Assembly (NCBI GenBank): GCA_964057225.1
Contig: OZ059894.1
Location: 12,038,131 to 12,102,130 of the forward strand
Length of the DNA stretch: 64,000 bases
DNA from: Auanema rhodensis
Taxonomy: Eukaryota; Nematoda; Chromadorea; Rhabditida; Rhabditidae
Direction: 5' to 3'
A model generated the notes under the pieces. That model had not been told where the DNA came from and ran no database searches. It saw nothing but the letters and a program-made list of their open reading frames with translations. Below are positions 19,552 through 33,881 of the stretch, one piece after another (within the stretch, counting starts at the first letter, position 1; each line of letters starts with the position of its first letter). A program made the position numbers and the translations under genes.

Positions 19552-20719
19552 ACAGTAAAAAGTCCAATCAAGAGAGAAATTTTTTCAACACATAGTTGTT
19601 TTTTTTTTAAATATCATTGTTTTTCCTCATAACTCGGTTTAAACTCGTTCTAACCCGTTGAAATACGTCTAGAAAGTCTTTATAACATGCATATGTATGA
19701 TAGAACTTCATATTTATTGTAATAGAAAATTTTATTTTCAGACGTCTTGGTTAACAATGATATGTTTTACCCCCTTATAATTTTTATCATAATGTTCCTT
19801 ATACGGAACGCTCAATGAAACTTGCTTCCAGAAAAATTTCTTTCTATTTTTTCTTCATATGTACGTAGATACTATAGAGAACTATGATAGAAAACTTTAA
19901 CATTCACGAAATCATCATTTCTCATTACGCTACGGAGGTTTAAAAAGCTGTGTTTTACCTTATAATAGACCGGAAAACCCTTGTGTTAAAACTGGACCGT
20001 TTTTACACATATAAAAATGTCCCGTATTCGGGACCCTAATGTAACTTTTGATTCCCTATATTTTTTTTCATGAAATTTACAATCTACTGTAGAAAGAAGA
20101 ATTATTTTTATAAAAACTGTAAATTTTTGAAAAATGAAAACAAAACGAAAACAAAAACAACTTTTTTTTGAACATTTTCTCACACAAGGGTCCCCCCTTA
20201 CCTACTTTTTTTCTCATTACTCGTTTCAACCTCATCCGATCACTCTGCAAACATGTTTAATCGTTCTAACTTGTTGAAATACGTCTTAAAAGTCTAAACA
20301 ACATGCATATGCATAATAGAAACCACCCGAATAGGCCCCCACGCACTAAACGAGATATATACATTACCAGTATAGTAATAGAACACATATTGAAGATTAA
20401 TTCGATAAGAACAATTTATTGACGTAGAGAATGTTTGTTCCGAAAAACTACAATATTAAACTATAAAAGTAACAAAAGCGTAGAGGCAGCAAAGACATGA
20501 ATAAACATAAATGTAAATACAGAATTACCAGGTAGTACATAAGTATGACAAAAAATTATAAGAAAGCCATGAAAATAGAAGGTTTGTGAACAAATGAGAG
20601 GTACATCTTTGATCGTATAGTCATTTCTAAACCGTTCGTATGCTGCAGCATCGTCATAAGCGTCACTCAAGTTGAATTTCCATGTGTACTACACGATTTT
20701 CATTCTTATTGTTACATTC

Positions 20720-20917
20720 TTTCCCTGAGGGAATAGGCCGTTCCCGCCAGCAGTGCAAGAGCGGGTCGACCCGTGAGGTGGAGCTAGCAAGCCAGCATCT
20801 ACCTCAAGTCTCAAAAATCGGTTAACCTTATTGTGAACCAATGGAACACATATCGAAGGTTAATTCGATAAGAACGATTACTACACTTTGATCTTAGCCA
20901 AAAGGCCGAGAAGCGAT
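20720..20917 (-). ncRNA. U2 snRNA, unit 6 (variant)
   Basis: Intact except for one change at 20735 (A on the + strand where the other copies have G), a C-to-U change at about nt 183, near the 3' end of the RNA. Confidence 0.94.
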
Positions 20918-21360
20918 ACAGCATAGCCATGAGTATCAAAGACATCAAGCAAATGTATCGTACTTGTTACGAGTGCACTCTCTCATTTGAATATAAAAGT
21001 GTGGTTTGACAATCTTGACTGTACAGGTCATAAATGGCTCATATAAACTGTGGATTTACTCAACTTTTGGACTTATTTTTTTCTTATTCGAAGCGCTGCA
21101 CTTTTTTCTATTCTTTTTATTCAAATACTTGTATATAGTTTTATATGTACGGTTGCAAAGTTTCCGAATATTTTATATATTTTTATACAATAATTAGGAG
21201 AAGGTTAATACAATGAAATCTCCCAACTTTACAGTGTTTGTATTGCTTACAGTATCTAGAACAACCACTCTTGTAATATTAGAGCACATATCAATCAACA
21301 ACTTTTTCTAGTTATCAAAGCTTTTTTATTTCTTCAAGATATTTCAAATAAAATATAAAA

Positions 21361-21478
21361 GCTTACGACACCCGGGATTCCCAAGCCGTCTCCGATCCAA
21401 GTACTAACCGGGCCCAACGTTGCTTGACTTGCCAGATCGGACGGGATGGCGTACTTTCAACGTGGTATGGTCGTAAGC
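21361..21478 (-). rRNA. 5S rRNA, copy a, unit 7
   Basis: Intact. Confidence 0.97.
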
Positions 21479-21720
21479 AATGTTATATTCTTCATTATCA
21501 GTTATATCACTCTAAATCTTGTTGTTAATAGTTAGGACCACAAAGAAAACAACAGGAACAGTAACAAATGAAATGCCCAAACTTTACAGTGTTCGAGTTA
21601 TTTACAGTATCTAAGACTACCTCTGTCGTGTTATTAGAGCAAACATTCGATTAACAACAACTTTTTTTTAGTTATCAAAGCTTTTTTATTTCTTCAAAAA
21701 ATTTCAAATAAAATATAAAA

Positions 21721-21838
21721 GCTTACGACACCCGGGATTCCCAAGCCGTCTCCGATCCAAGTACTAACCGGGCCCAACGTTGCTTGACTTGCCAGATCGG
21801 ACGGGATGGCGTACTTTCAACGTGGTATGGTCGTAAGC
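21721..21838 (-). rRNA. 5S rRNA, copy b, unit 7
   Basis: Intact. Confidence 0.97.
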
Positions 21839-21980
21839 AATGTCATATTCTTCATTATCAGTTATATCACTCTAAATCTTGTTGTTAATAGATACGACCA
21901 CAAAGAAAACAACAGGAACAGTAACAATAACAAAAAAAATTTTTTTTTCACCTATGTGTCTAAAGGTTAGCCATGTATCC

Positions 21981-22046
<66 letters not shown>

Positions 22047-23214
22047 ACAGTAAAAAGTCCAATCAAGAGAGAAATTTTTTCAACACATAGTTGTTTTTTT
22101 TTTAAATATCATTGTTTTTCCTCATAACTCGGTTTAAACTCGTTCTAACCCGTTGAAATACGTCTAGAAAGTCTTTATAACATGCATATGTATGATAGAA
22201 CTTCATATTTATTGTAATAGAAAATTTTATTTTCAGACGTCTTGGTTAACAATGATATGTTTTACCCCCTTATAATTTTTATCATAATGTTCCTTATACG
22301 GAACGCTCAATGAAACTTGCTTCCAGAAAAATTTCTTTCTATTTTTTCTTCATATGTACGTAGATACTATAGAGAACTATGATAGAAAACTTTAACATTC
22401 ACGAAATCATCATTTCTCATTACGCTACGGAGGTTTAAAAAGCTGTGTTTTACCTTATAATAGACCGGAAAACCCTTGTGTTAAAACTGGACCGTTTTTA
22501 CACATATAAAAATGTCCCGTATTCGGGACCCTAATGTAACTTTTGATTCCCTATATTTTTTTTCATGAAATTTACAATCTACTGTAGAAAGAAGAATTAT
22601 TTTTATAAAAACTGTAAATTTTTGAAAAATGAAAACAAAACGAAAACAAAAACAACTTTTTTTTGAACATTTTCTCACACAAGGGTCCCCCCTTACCTAC
22701 TTTTTTTCTCATTACTCGTTTCAACCTCATCCGATCACTCTGCAAACATGTTTAATCGTTCTAACTTGTTGAAATACGTCTTAAAAGTCTAAACAACATG
22801 CATATGCATAATAGAAACCACCCGAATAGGCCCCCACGCACTAAACGAGATATATACATTACCAGTATAGTAATAGAACACATATTGAAGATTAATTCGA
22901 TAAGAACAATTTATTGACGTAGAGAATGTTTGTTCCGAAAAACTACAATATTAAACTATAAAAGTAACAAAAGCGTAGAGGCAGCAAAGACATGAATAAA
23001 CATAAATGTAAATACAGAATTACCAGGTAGTACATAAGTATGACAAAAAATTATAAGAAAGCCATGAAAATAGAAGGTTTGTGAACAAATGAGAGGTACA
23101 TCTTTGATCGTATAGTCATTTCTAAACCGTTCGTATGCTGCAGCATCGTCATAAGCGTCACTCAAGTTGAATTTCCATGTGTACTACACGATTTTCATTC
23201 TTATTGTTACATTC

Positions 23215-23412
23215 TTTCCCTGAGGGAATGGGCCGTTCCCGCCAGCAGTGCAAGAGCGGGTCGACCCGTGAGGTGGAGCTAGCAAGCCAGCATCTACCTC
23301 AAGTCTCAAAAATCGGTTAACCTTATTGTGAACCAATGGAACACATATCGAAGGTTAATTCGATAAGAACGATTACTACACTTTGATCTTAGCCAAAAGG
23401 CCGAGAAGCGAT
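23215..23412 (-). ncRNA. U2 snRNA, unit 7
   Basis: Intact. Confidence 0.95.
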
Positions 23413-23855
23413 ACAGCATAGCCATGAGTATCAAAGACATCAAGCAAATGTATCGTACTTGTTACGAGTGCACTCTCTCATTTGAATATAAAAGTGTGGT
23501 TTGACAATCTTGACTGTACAGGTCATAAATGGCTCATATAAACTGTGGATTTACTCAACTTTTGGACTTATTTTTTTCTTATTCGAAGCGCTGCACTTTT
23601 TTCTATTCTTTTTATTCAAATACTTGTATATAGTTTTATATGTACGGTTGCAAAGTTTCCGAATATTTTATATATTTTTATACAATAATTAGGAGAAGGT
23701 TAATACAATGAAATCTCCCAACTTTACAGTGTTTGTATTGCTTACAGTATCTAGAACAACCACTCTTGTAATATTAGAGCACATATCAATCAACAACTTT
23801 TTCTAGTTATCAAAGCTTTTTTATTTCTTCAAGATATTTCAAATAAAATATAAAA

Positions 23856-23973
23856 GCTTACGACACCCGGGATTCCCAAGCCGTCTCCGATCCAAGTACT
23901 AACCGGGCCCAACGTTGCTTGACTTGCCAGATCGGACGGGATGGCGTACTTTCAACGTGGTATGGTCGTAAGC
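23856..23973 (-). rRNA. 5S rRNA, copy a, unit 8
   Basis: Intact. Confidence 0.97.
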
Positions 23974-24215
23974 AATGTTATATTCTTCATTATCAGTTAT
24001 ATCACTCTAAATCTTGTTGTTAATAGTTAGGACCACAAAGAAAACAACAGGAACAGTAACAAATGAAATGCCCAAACTTTACAGTGTTCGAGTTATTTAC
24101 AGTATCTAAGACTACCTCTGTCGTGTTATTAGAGCAAACATTCGATTAACAACAACTTTTTTTTAGTTATCAAAGCTTTTTTATTTCTTCAAAAAATTTC
24201 AAATAAAATATAAAA

Positions 24216-24333
24216 GCTTACGACACCCGGGATTCCCAAGCCGTCTCCGATCCAAGTACTAACCGGGCCCAACGTTGCTTGACTTGCCAGATCGGACGGG
24301 ATGGCGTACTTTCAACGTGGTATGGTCGTAAGC
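24216..24333 (-). rRNA. 5S rRNA, copy b, unit 8
   Basis: Intact. Confidence 0.97.
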
Positions 24334-24475
24334 AATGTCATATTCTTCATTATCAGTTATATCACTCTAAATCTTGTTGTTAATAGATACGACCACAAAG
24401 AAAACAACAGGAACAGTAACAATAACAAAAAAAATTTTTTTTTCACCTATGTGTCTAAAGGTTAGCCATGTATCC

Positions 24476-24525
<50 letters not shown>

Positions 24526-25693
24526 ACAGTAAAAAGTCCAATCAAGAGAGAAATTTTTTCAACACATAGTTGTTTTTTTTTTAAATATCATTGTTTTTCC
24601 TCATAACTCGGTTTAAACTCGTTCTAACCCGTTGAAATACGTCTAGAAAGTCTTTATAACATGCATATGTATGATAGAACTTCATATTTATTGTAATAGA
24701 AAATTTTATTTTCAGACGTCTTGGTTAACAATGATATGTTTTACCCCCTTATAATTTTTATCATAATGTTCCTTATACGGAACGCTCAATGAAACTTGCT
24801 TCCAGAAAAATTTCTTTCTATTTTTTCTTCATATGTACGTAGATACTATAGAGAACTATGATAGAAAACTTTAACATTCACGAAATCATCATTTCTCATT
24901 ACGCTACGGAGGTTTAAAAAGCTGTGTTTTACCTTATAATAGACCGGAAAACCCTTGTGTTAAAACTGGACCGTTTTTACACATATAAAAATGTCCCGTA
25001 TTCGGGACCCTAATGTAACTTTTGATTCCCTATATTTTTTTTCATGAAATTTACAATCTACTGTAGAAAGAAGAATTATTTTTATAAAAACTGTAAATTT
25101 TTGAAAAATGAAAACAAAACGAAAACAAAAACAACTTTTTTTTGAACATTTTCTCACACAAGGGTCCCCCCTTACCTACTTTTTTTCTCATTACTCGTTT
25201 CAACCTCATCCGATCACTCTGCAAACATGTTTAATCGTTCTAACTTGTTGAAATACGTCTTAAAAGTCTAAACAACATGCATATGCATAATAGAAACCAC
25301 CCGAATAGGCCCCCACGCACTAAACGAGATATATACATTACCAGTATAGTAATAGAACACATATTGAAGATTAATTCGATAAGAACAATTTATTGACGTA
25401 GAGAATGTTTGTTCCGAAAAACTACAATATTAAACTATAAAAGTAACAAAAGCGTAGAGGCAGCAAAGACATGAATAAACATAAATGTAAATACAGAATT
25501 ACCAGGTAGTACATAAGTATGACAAAAAATTATAAGAAAGCCATGAAAATAGAAGGTTTGTGAACAAATGAGAGGTACATCTTTGATCGTATAGTCATTT
25601 CTAAACCGTTCGTATGCTGCAGCATCGTCATAAGCGTCACTCAAGTTGAATTTCCATGTGTACTACACGATTTTCATTCTTATTGTTACATTC

Positions 25694-25891
25694 TTTCCCT
25701 GAGGGAATGGGCCGTTCCCGCCAGCAGTGCAAGAGCGGGTCGACCCGTGAGGTGGAGCTAGCAAGCCAGCATCTACCTCAAGTCTCAAAAATCGGTTAAC
25801 CTTATTGTGAACCAATGGAACACATATCGAAGGTTAATTCGATAAGAACGATTACTACACTTTGATCTTAGCCAAAAGGCCGAGAAGCGAT
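25694..25891 (-). ncRNA. U2 snRNA, unit 8
   Basis: Intact. Confidence 0.95.
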
Positions 25892-26334
25892 ACAGCATAG
25901 CCATGAGTATCAAAGACATCAAGCAAATGTATCGTACTTGTTACGAGTGCACTCTCTCATTTGAATATAAAAGTGTGGTTTGACAATCTTGACTGTACAG
26001 GTCATAAATGGCTCATATAAACTGTGGATTTACTCAACTTTTGGACTTATTTTTTTCTTATTCGAAGCGCTGCACTTTTTTCTATTCTTTTTATTCAAAT
26101 ACTTGTATATAGTTTTATATGTACGGTTGCAAAGTTTCCGAATATTTTATATATTTTTATACAATAATTAGGAGAAGGTTAATACAATGAAATCTCCCAA
26201 CTTTACAGTGTTTGTATTGCTTACAGTATCTAGAACAACCACTCTTGTAATATTAGAGCACATATCAATCAACAACTTTTTCTAGTTATCAAAGCTTTTT
26301 TATTTCTTCAAGATATTTCAAATAAAATATAAAA

Positions 26335-26452
26335 GCTTACGACACCCGGGATTCCCAAGCCGTCTCCGATCCAAGTACTAACCGGGCCCAACGTTGCTTG
26401 ACTTGCCAGATCGGACGGGATGGCGTACTTTCAACGTGGTATGGTCGTAAGC
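26335..26452 (-). rRNA. 5S rRNA, copy a, unit 9
   Basis: Intact. Confidence 0.97.
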
Positions 26453-26694
26453 AATGTTATATTCTTCATTATCAGTTATATCACTCTAAATCTTGTTGTT
26501 AATAGTTAGGACCACAAAGAAAACAACAGGAACAGTAACAAATGAAATGCCCAAACTTTACAGTGTTCGAGTTATTTACAGTATCTAAGACTACCTCTGT
26601 CGTGTTATTAGAGCAAACATTCGATTAACAACAACTTTTTTTTAGTTATCAAAGCTTTTTTATTTCTTCAAAAAATTTCAAATAAAATATAAAA

Positions 26695-26812
26695 GCTTAC
26701 GACACCCGGGATTCCCAAGCCGTCTCCGATCCAAGTACTAACCGGGCCCAACGTTGCTTGACTTGCCAGATCGGACGGGATGGCGTACTTTCAACGTGGT
26801 ATGGTCGTAAGC
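26695..26812 (-). rRNA. 5S rRNA, copy b, unit 9
   Basis: Intact. Confidence 0.97.
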
Positions 26813-26954
26813 AATGTCATATTCTTCATTATCAGTTATATCACTCTAAATCTTGTTGTTAATAGATACGACCACAAAGAAAACAACAGGAACAGTAACA
26901 ATAACAAAAAAATTTTTTTTTTCACCTATGTGTCTAAAGGTTAGCCATGTATCC

Positions 26955-26994
<40 letters not shown>

Positions 26995-28162
26995 ACAGTA
27001 AAAAGTCCAATCAAGAGAGAAATTTTTTCAACACATAGTTGTTTTTTTTTTAAATATCATTGTTTTTCCTCATAACTCGGTTTAAACTCGTTCTAACCCG
27101 TTGAAATACGTCTAGAAAGTCTTTATAACATGCATATGTATGATAGAACTTCATATTTATTGTAATAGAAAATTTTATTTTCAGACGTCTTGGTTAACAA
27201 TGATATGTTTTACCCCCTTATAATTTTTATCATAATGTTCCTTATACGGAACGCTCAATGAAACTTGCTTCCAGAAAAATTTCTTTCTATTTTTTCTTCA
27301 TATGTACGTAGATACTATAGAGAACTATGATAGAAAACTTTAACATTCACGAAATCATCATTTCTCATTACGCTACGGAGGTTTAAAAAGCTGTGTTTTA
27401 CCTTATAATAGACCGGAAAACCCTTGTGTTAAAACTGGACCGTTTTTACACATATAAAAATGTCCCGTATTCGGGACCCTAATGTAACTTTTGATTCCCT
27501 ATATTTTTTTTCATGAAATTTACAATCTACTGTAGAAAGAAGAATTATTTTTATAAAAACTGTAAATTTTTGAAAAATGAAAACAAAACGAAAACAAAAA
27601 CAACTTTTTTTTGAACATTTTCTCACACAAGGGTCCCCCCTTACCTACTTTTTTTCTCATTACTCGTTTCAACCTCATCCGATCACTCTGCAAACATGTT
27701 TAATCGTTCTAACTTGTTGAAATACGTCTTAAAAGTCTAAACAACATGCATATGCATAATAGAAACCACCCGAATAGGCCCCCACGCACTAAACGAGATA
27801 TATACATTACCAGTATAGTAATAGAACACATATTGAAGATTAATTCGATAAGAACAATTTATTGACGTAGAGAATGTTTGTTCCGAAAAACTACAATATT
27901 AAACTATAAAAGTAACAAAAGCGTAGAGGCAGCAAAGACATGAATAAACATAAATGTAAATACAGAATTACCAGGTAGTACATAAGTATGACAAAAAATT
28001 ATAAGAAAGCCATGAAAATAGAAGGTTTGTGAACAAATGAGAGGTACATCTTTGATCGTATAGTCATTTCTAAACCGTTCGTATGCTGTAGCATCGTCAT
28101 AAGCGTCACTCAAGTTGAATTTCCATGTGTACTACACGATTTTCATTCTTATTGTTACATTC

Positions 28163-28360
28163 TTTCCCTGAGGGAATGGGCCGTTCCCGCCAGCAGTGCA
28201 AGAGCGGGTCGACCCGTGAGGTGGAGCTAGCAAGCCAGCATCTACCTCAAGTCTCAAAAATCGGTTAACCTTATTGTGAACCAATGGAACACATATCGAA
28301 GGTTAATTCGATAAGAACGATTACTACACTTTGATCTTAGCCAAAAGGCCGAGAAGCGAT
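28163..28360 (-). ncRNA. U2 snRNA, unit 9
   Basis: Intact. Confidence 0.95.
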
Positions 28361-28803
28361 ACAGCATAGCCATGAGTATCAAAGACATCAAGCAAATGTA
28401 TCGTACTTGTTACGAGTGCACTCTCTCATTTGAATATAAAAGTGTGGTTTGACAATCTTGACTGTACAGGTCATAAATGGCTCATATAAACTGTGGATTT
28501 ACTCAACTTTTGGACTTATTTTTTTCTTATTCGAAGCGCTGCACTTTTTTCTATTCTTTTTATTCAAATACTTGTATATAGTTTTATATGTACGGTTGCA
28601 AAGTTTCCGAATATTTTATATATTTTTATACAATAATTAGGAGAAGGTTAATACAATGAAATCTCCCAACTTTACAGTGTTTGTATTGCTTACAGTATCT
28701 AGAACAACCACTCTTGTAATATTAGAGCACATATCAATCAACAACTTTTTCTAGTTATCAAAGCTTTTTTATTTCTTCAAGATATTTCAAATAAAATATA
28801 AAA

Positions 28804-28921
28804 GCTTACGACACCCGGGATTCCCAAGCCGTCTCCGATCCAAGTACTAACCGGGCCCAACGTTGCTTGACTTGCCAGATCGGACGGGATGGCGTACTTT
28901 CAACGTGGTATGGTCGTAAGC
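28804..28921 (-). rRNA. 5S rRNA, copy a, unit 10
   Basis: Intact. Confidence 0.97.
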
Positions 28922-29163
28922 AATGTTATATTCTTCATTATCAGTTATATCACTCTAAATCTTGTTGTTAATAGTTAGGACCACAAAGAAAACAACAGGA
29001 ACAGTAACAAATGAAATGCCCAAACTTTACAGTGTTCGAGTTATTTACAGTATCTAAGACTACCTCTGTCGTGTTATTAGAGCAAACATTCGATTAACAA
29101 CAACTTTTTTTTAGTTATCAAAGCTTTTTTATTTCTTCAAAAAATTTCAAATAAAATATAAAA

Positions 29164-29281
29164 GCTTACGACACCCGGGATTCCCAAGCCGTCTCCGATC
29201 CAAGTACTAACCGGGCCCAACGTTGCTTGACTTGCCAGATCGGACGGGATGGCGTACTTTCAACGTGGTATGGTCGTAAGC
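29164..29281 (-). rRNA. 5S rRNA, copy b, unit 10
   Basis: Intact. Confidence 0.97.
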
Positions 29282-29423
29282 AATGTCATATTCTTCATTA
29301 TCAGTTATATCACTCTAAATCTTGTTGTTAATAGATACGACCACAAAGAAAACAACAGGAACAGTAACAATAACAAAAAAATTTTTTTTTTCACCTATGT
29401 GTCTAAAGGTTAGCCATGTATCC

Positions 29424-29475
<52 letters not shown>

Positions 29476-30643
29476 ACAGTAAAAAGTCCAATCAAGAGAG
29501 AAATTTTTTCAACACATAGTTGTTTTTTTTTTAAATATCATTGTTTTTCCTCATAACTCGGTTTAAACTCGTTCTAACCCGTTGAAATACGTCTAGAAAG
29601 TCTTTATAACATGCATATGTATGATAGAACTTCATATTTATTGTAATAGAAAATTTTATTTTCAGACGTCTTGGTTAACAATGATATGTTTTACCCCCTT
29701 ATAATTTTTATCATAATGTTCCTTATACGGAACGCTCAATGAAACTTGCTTCCAGAAAAATTTCTTTCTATTTTTTCTTCATATGTACGTAGATACTATA
29801 GAGAACTATGATAGAAAACTTTAACATTCACGAAATCATCATTTCTCATTACGCTACGGAGGTTTAAAAAGCTGTGTTTTACCTTATAATAGACCGGAAA
29901 ACCCTTGTGTTAAAACTGGACCGTTTTTACACATATAAAAATGTCCCGTATTCGGGACCCTAATGTAACTTTTGATTCCCTATATTTTTTTTCATGAAAT
30001 TTACAATCTACTGTAGAAAGAAGAATTATTTTTATAAAAACTGTAAATTTTTGAAAAATGAAAACAAAACGAAAACAAAAACAACTTTTTTTTGAACATT
30101 TTCTCACACAAGGGTCCCCCCTTACCTACTTTTTTTCTCATTACTCGTTTCAACCTCATCCGATCACTCTGCAAACATGTTTAATCGTTCTAACTTGTTG
30201 AAATACGTCTTAAAAGTCTAAACAACATGCATATGCATAATAGAAACCACCCGAATAGGCCCCCACGCACTAAACGAGATATATACATTACCAGTATAGT
30301 AATAGAACACATATTGAAGATTAATTCGATAAGAACAATTTATTGACGTAGAGAATGTTTGTTCCGAAAAACTACAATATTAAACTATAAAAGTAACAAA
30401 AGCGTAGAGGCAGCAAAGACATGAATAAACATAAATGTAAATACAGAATTACCAGGTAGTACATAAGTATGACAAAAAATTATAAGAAAGCCATGAAAAT
30501 AGAAGGTTTGTGAACAAATGAGAGGTACATCTTTGATCGTATAGTCATTTCTAAACCGTTCGTATGCTGCAGCATCGTCATAAGCGTCACTCAAGTTGAA
30601 TTTCCATGTGTACTACACGATTTTCATTCTTATTGTTACATTC

Positions 30644-30841
30644 TTTCCCTGAGGGAATGGGCCGTTCCCGCCAGCAGTGCAAGAGCGGGTCGACCCGTGA
30701 GGTGGAGCTAGCAAGCCAGCATCTACCTCAAGTCTCAAAAATCGGTTAACCTTATTGTGAACCAATGGAACACATATCGAAGGTTAATTCGATAAGAACG
30801 ATTACTACACTTTGATCTTAGCCAAAAGGCCGAGAAGCGAT
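30644..30841 (-). ncRNA. U2 snRNA, unit 10
   Basis: Intact. Confidence 0.95.
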
Positions 30842-31284
30842 ACAGCATAGCCATGAGTATCAAAGACATCAAGCAAATGTATCGTACTTGTTACGAGTGC
30901 ACTCTCTCATTTGAATATAAAAGTGTGGTTTGACAATCTTGACTGTACAGGTCATAAATGGCTCATATAAACTGTGGATTTACTCAACTTTTGGACTTAT
31001 TTTTTTCTTATTCGAAGCGCTGCACTTTTTTCTATTCTTTTTATTCAAATACTTGTATATAGTTTTATATGTACGGTTGCAAAGTTTCCGAATATTTTAT
31101 ATATTTTTATACAATAATTAGGAGAAGGTTAATACAATGAAATCTCCCAACTTTACAGTGTTTGTATTGCTTACAGTATCTAGAACAACCACTCTTGTAA
31201 TATTAGAGCACATATCAATCAACAACTTTTTCTAGTTATCAAAGCTTTTTTATTTCTTCAAGATATTTCAAATAAAATATAAAA

Positions 31285-31402
31285 GCTTACGACACCCGGG
31301 ATTCCCAAGCCGTCTCCGATCCAAGTACTAACCGGGCCCAACGTTGCTTGACTTGCCAGATCGGACGGGATGGCGTACTTTCAACGTGGTATGGTCGTAA
31401 GC
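31285..31402 (-). rRNA. 5S rRNA, copy a, unit 11
   Basis: Intact. Confidence 0.97.
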
Positions 31403-31644
31403 AATGTTATATTCTTCATTATCAGTTATATCACTCTAAATCTTGTTGTTAATAGTTAGGACCACAAAGAAAACAACAGGAACAGTAACAAATGAAATGC
31501 CCAAACTTTACAGTGTTCGAGTTATTTACAGTATCTAAGACTACCTCTGTCGTGTTATTAGAGCAAACATTCGATTAACAACAACTTTTTTTTAGTTATC
31601 AAAGCTTTTTTATTTCTTCAAAAAATTTCAAATAAAATATAAAA

Positions 31645-31762
31645 GCTTACGACACCCGGGATTCCCAAGCCGTCTCCGATCCAAGTACTAACCGGGCCCA
31701 ACGTTGCTTGACTTGCCAGATCGGACGGGATGGCGTACTTTCAACGTGGTATGGTCGTAAGC
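31645..31762 (-). rRNA. 5S rRNA, copy b, unit 11
   Basis: Intact. Confidence 0.97.
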
Positions 31763-31904
31763 AATGTCATATTCTTCATTATCAGTTATATCACTCTAAA
31801 TCTTGTTGTTAATAGATACGACCACAAAGAAAACAACAGGAACAGTAACAATAACAAAAAAAATTTTTTTTTCACCTATGTGTCTAAAGGTTAGCCATGT
31901 ATCC

Positions 31905-31954
<50 letters not shown>

Positions 31955-33122
31955 ACAGTAAAAAGTCCAATCAAGAGAGAAATTTTTTCAACACATAGTT
32001 GTTTTTTTTTTAAATATCATTGTTTTTCCTCATAACTCGGTTTAAACTCGTTCTAACCCGTTGAAATACGTCTAGAAAGTCTTTATAACATGCATATGTA
32101 TGATAGAACTTCATATTTATTGTAATAGAAAATTTTATTTTCAGACGTCTTGGTTAACAATGATATGTTTTACCCCCTTATAATTTTTATCATAATGTTC
32201 CTTATACGGAACGCTCAATGAAACTTGCTTCCAGAAAAATTTCTTTCTATTTTTTCTTCATATGTACGTAGATACTATAGAGAACTATGATAGAAAACTT
32301 TAACATTCACGAAATCATCATTTCTCATTACGCTACGGAGGTTTAAAAAGCTGTGTTTTACCTTATAATAGACCGGAAAACCCTTGTGTTAAAACTGGAC
32401 CGTTTTTACACATATAAAAATGTCCCGTATTCGGGACCCTAATGTAACTTTTGATTCCCTATATTTTTTTTCATGAAATTTACAATCTACTGTAGAAAGA
32501 AGAATTATTTTTATAAAAACTGTAAATTTTTGAAAAATGAAAACAAAACGAAAACAAAAACAACTTTTTTTTGAACATTTTCTCACACAAGGGTCCCCCC
32601 TTACCTACTTTTTTTCTCATTACTCGTTTCAACCTCATCCGATCACTCTGCAAACATGTTTAATCGTTCTAACTTGTTGAAATACGTCTTAAAAGTCTAA
32701 ACAACATGCATATGCATAATAGAAACCACCCGAATAGGCCCCCACGCACTAAACGAGATATATACATTACCAGTATAGTAATAGAACACATATTGAAGAT
32801 TAATTCGATAAGAACAATTTATTGACGTAGAGAATGTTTGTTCCGAAAAACTACAATATTAAACTATAAAAGTAACAAAAGCGTAGAGGCAGCAAAGACA
32901 TGAATAAACATAAATGTAAATACAGAATTACCAGGTAGTACATAAGTATGACAAAAAATTATAAGAAAGCCATGAAAATAGAAGGTTTGTGAACAAATGA
33001 GAGGTACATCTTTGATCGTATAGTCATTTCTAAACCGTTCGTATGCTGCAGCATCGTCATAAGCGTCACTCAAGTTGAATTTCCATGTGTACTACACGAT
33101 TTTCATTCTTATTGTTACATTC

Positions 33123-33320
33123 TTTCCCTGAGGGAATGGGCCGTTCCCGCCAGCAGTGCAAGAGCGGGTCGACCCGTGAGGTGGAGCTAGCAAGCCAGCA
33201 TCTACCTCAAGTCTCAAAAATCGGTTAACCTTATTGTGAACCAATGGAACACATATCGAAGGTTAATTCGATAAGAACGATTACTACACTTTGATCTTAG
33301 CCAAAAGGCCGAGAAGCGAT
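33123..33320 (-). ncRNA. U2 snRNA, unit 11
   Basis: Intact. Confidence 0.95.
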
Positions 33321-33763
33321 ACAGCATAGCCATGAGTATCAAAGACATCAAGCAAATGTATCGTACTTGTTACGAGTGCACTCTCTCATTTGAATATAAA
33401 AGTGTGGTTTGACAATCTTGACTGTACAGGTCATAAATGGCTCATATAAACTGTGGATTTACTCAACTTTTGGACTTATTTTTTTCTTATTCGAAGCGCT
33501 GCACTTTTTTCTATTCTTTTTATTCAAATACTTGTATATAGTTTTATATGTACGGTTGCAAAGTTTCCGAATATTTTATATATTTTTATACAATAATTAG
33601 GAGAAGGTTAATACAATGAAATCTCCCAACTTTACAGTGTTTGTATTGCTTACAGTATCTAGAACAACCACTCTTGTAATATTAGAGCACATATCAATCA
33701 ACAACTTTTTCTAGTTATCAAAGCTTTTTTATTTCTTCAAGATATTTCAAATAAAATATAAAA

Positions 33764-33881
33764 GCTTACGACACCCGGGATTCCCAAGCCGTCTCCGATC
33801 CAAGTACTAACCGGGCCCAACGTTGCTTGACTTGCCAGATCGGACGGGATGGCGTACTTTCAACGTGGTATGGTCGTAAGC
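33764..33881 (-). rRNA. 5S rRNA, copy a, unit 12
   Basis: Intact. Confidence 0.97.

Larger units (their letters stand above)
18439..20917. repeat. 5S-U2 array unit 6
   Basis: Uninterrupted 2479 bp unit; TA tract about 45 bp (19505-19549). Candidate + strand RNA at 19702-19811; relic at 20376-20415. Its U2 has a private substitution at 20735. Confidence 0.92.
20918..23412. repeat. 5S-U2 array unit 7
   Basis: Uninterrupted 2495 bp unit with a long TA tract (about 61 bp). Candidate + strand RNA at 22197-22306; relic at 22871-22910. Confidence 0.92.
23413..25891. repeat. 5S-U2 array unit 8
   Basis: Uninterrupted 2479 bp unit; TA tract about 45 bp. Candidate + strand RNA at 24676-24785; relic at 25350-25389. 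Confidence 0.92.
25892..28360. repeat. 5S-U2 array unit 9
   Basis: Uninterrupted 2469 bp unit, with the shortest TA tract (about 35 bp). It shares an A-to-T change in the A/T run just before the TA tract (near 26911) with unit 10, and a C-to-T change at 28089 with unit 13. Candidate + strand RNA at 27145-27254; relic at 27819-27858. Confidence 0.92.
28361..30841. repeat. 5S-U2 array unit 10
   Basis: Uninterrupted 2481 bp unit; TA tract about 47 bp. Carries the A/T-run variant near 29380 also seen in unit 9. Candidate + strand RNA at 29626-29735; relic at 30300-30339. Confidence 0.92.
30842..33320. repeat. 5S-U2 array unit 11
   Basis: Uninterrupted 2479 bp unit; TA tract about 45 bp. Candidate + strand RNA at 32105-32214; relic at 32779-32818. 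Confidence 0.92.
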
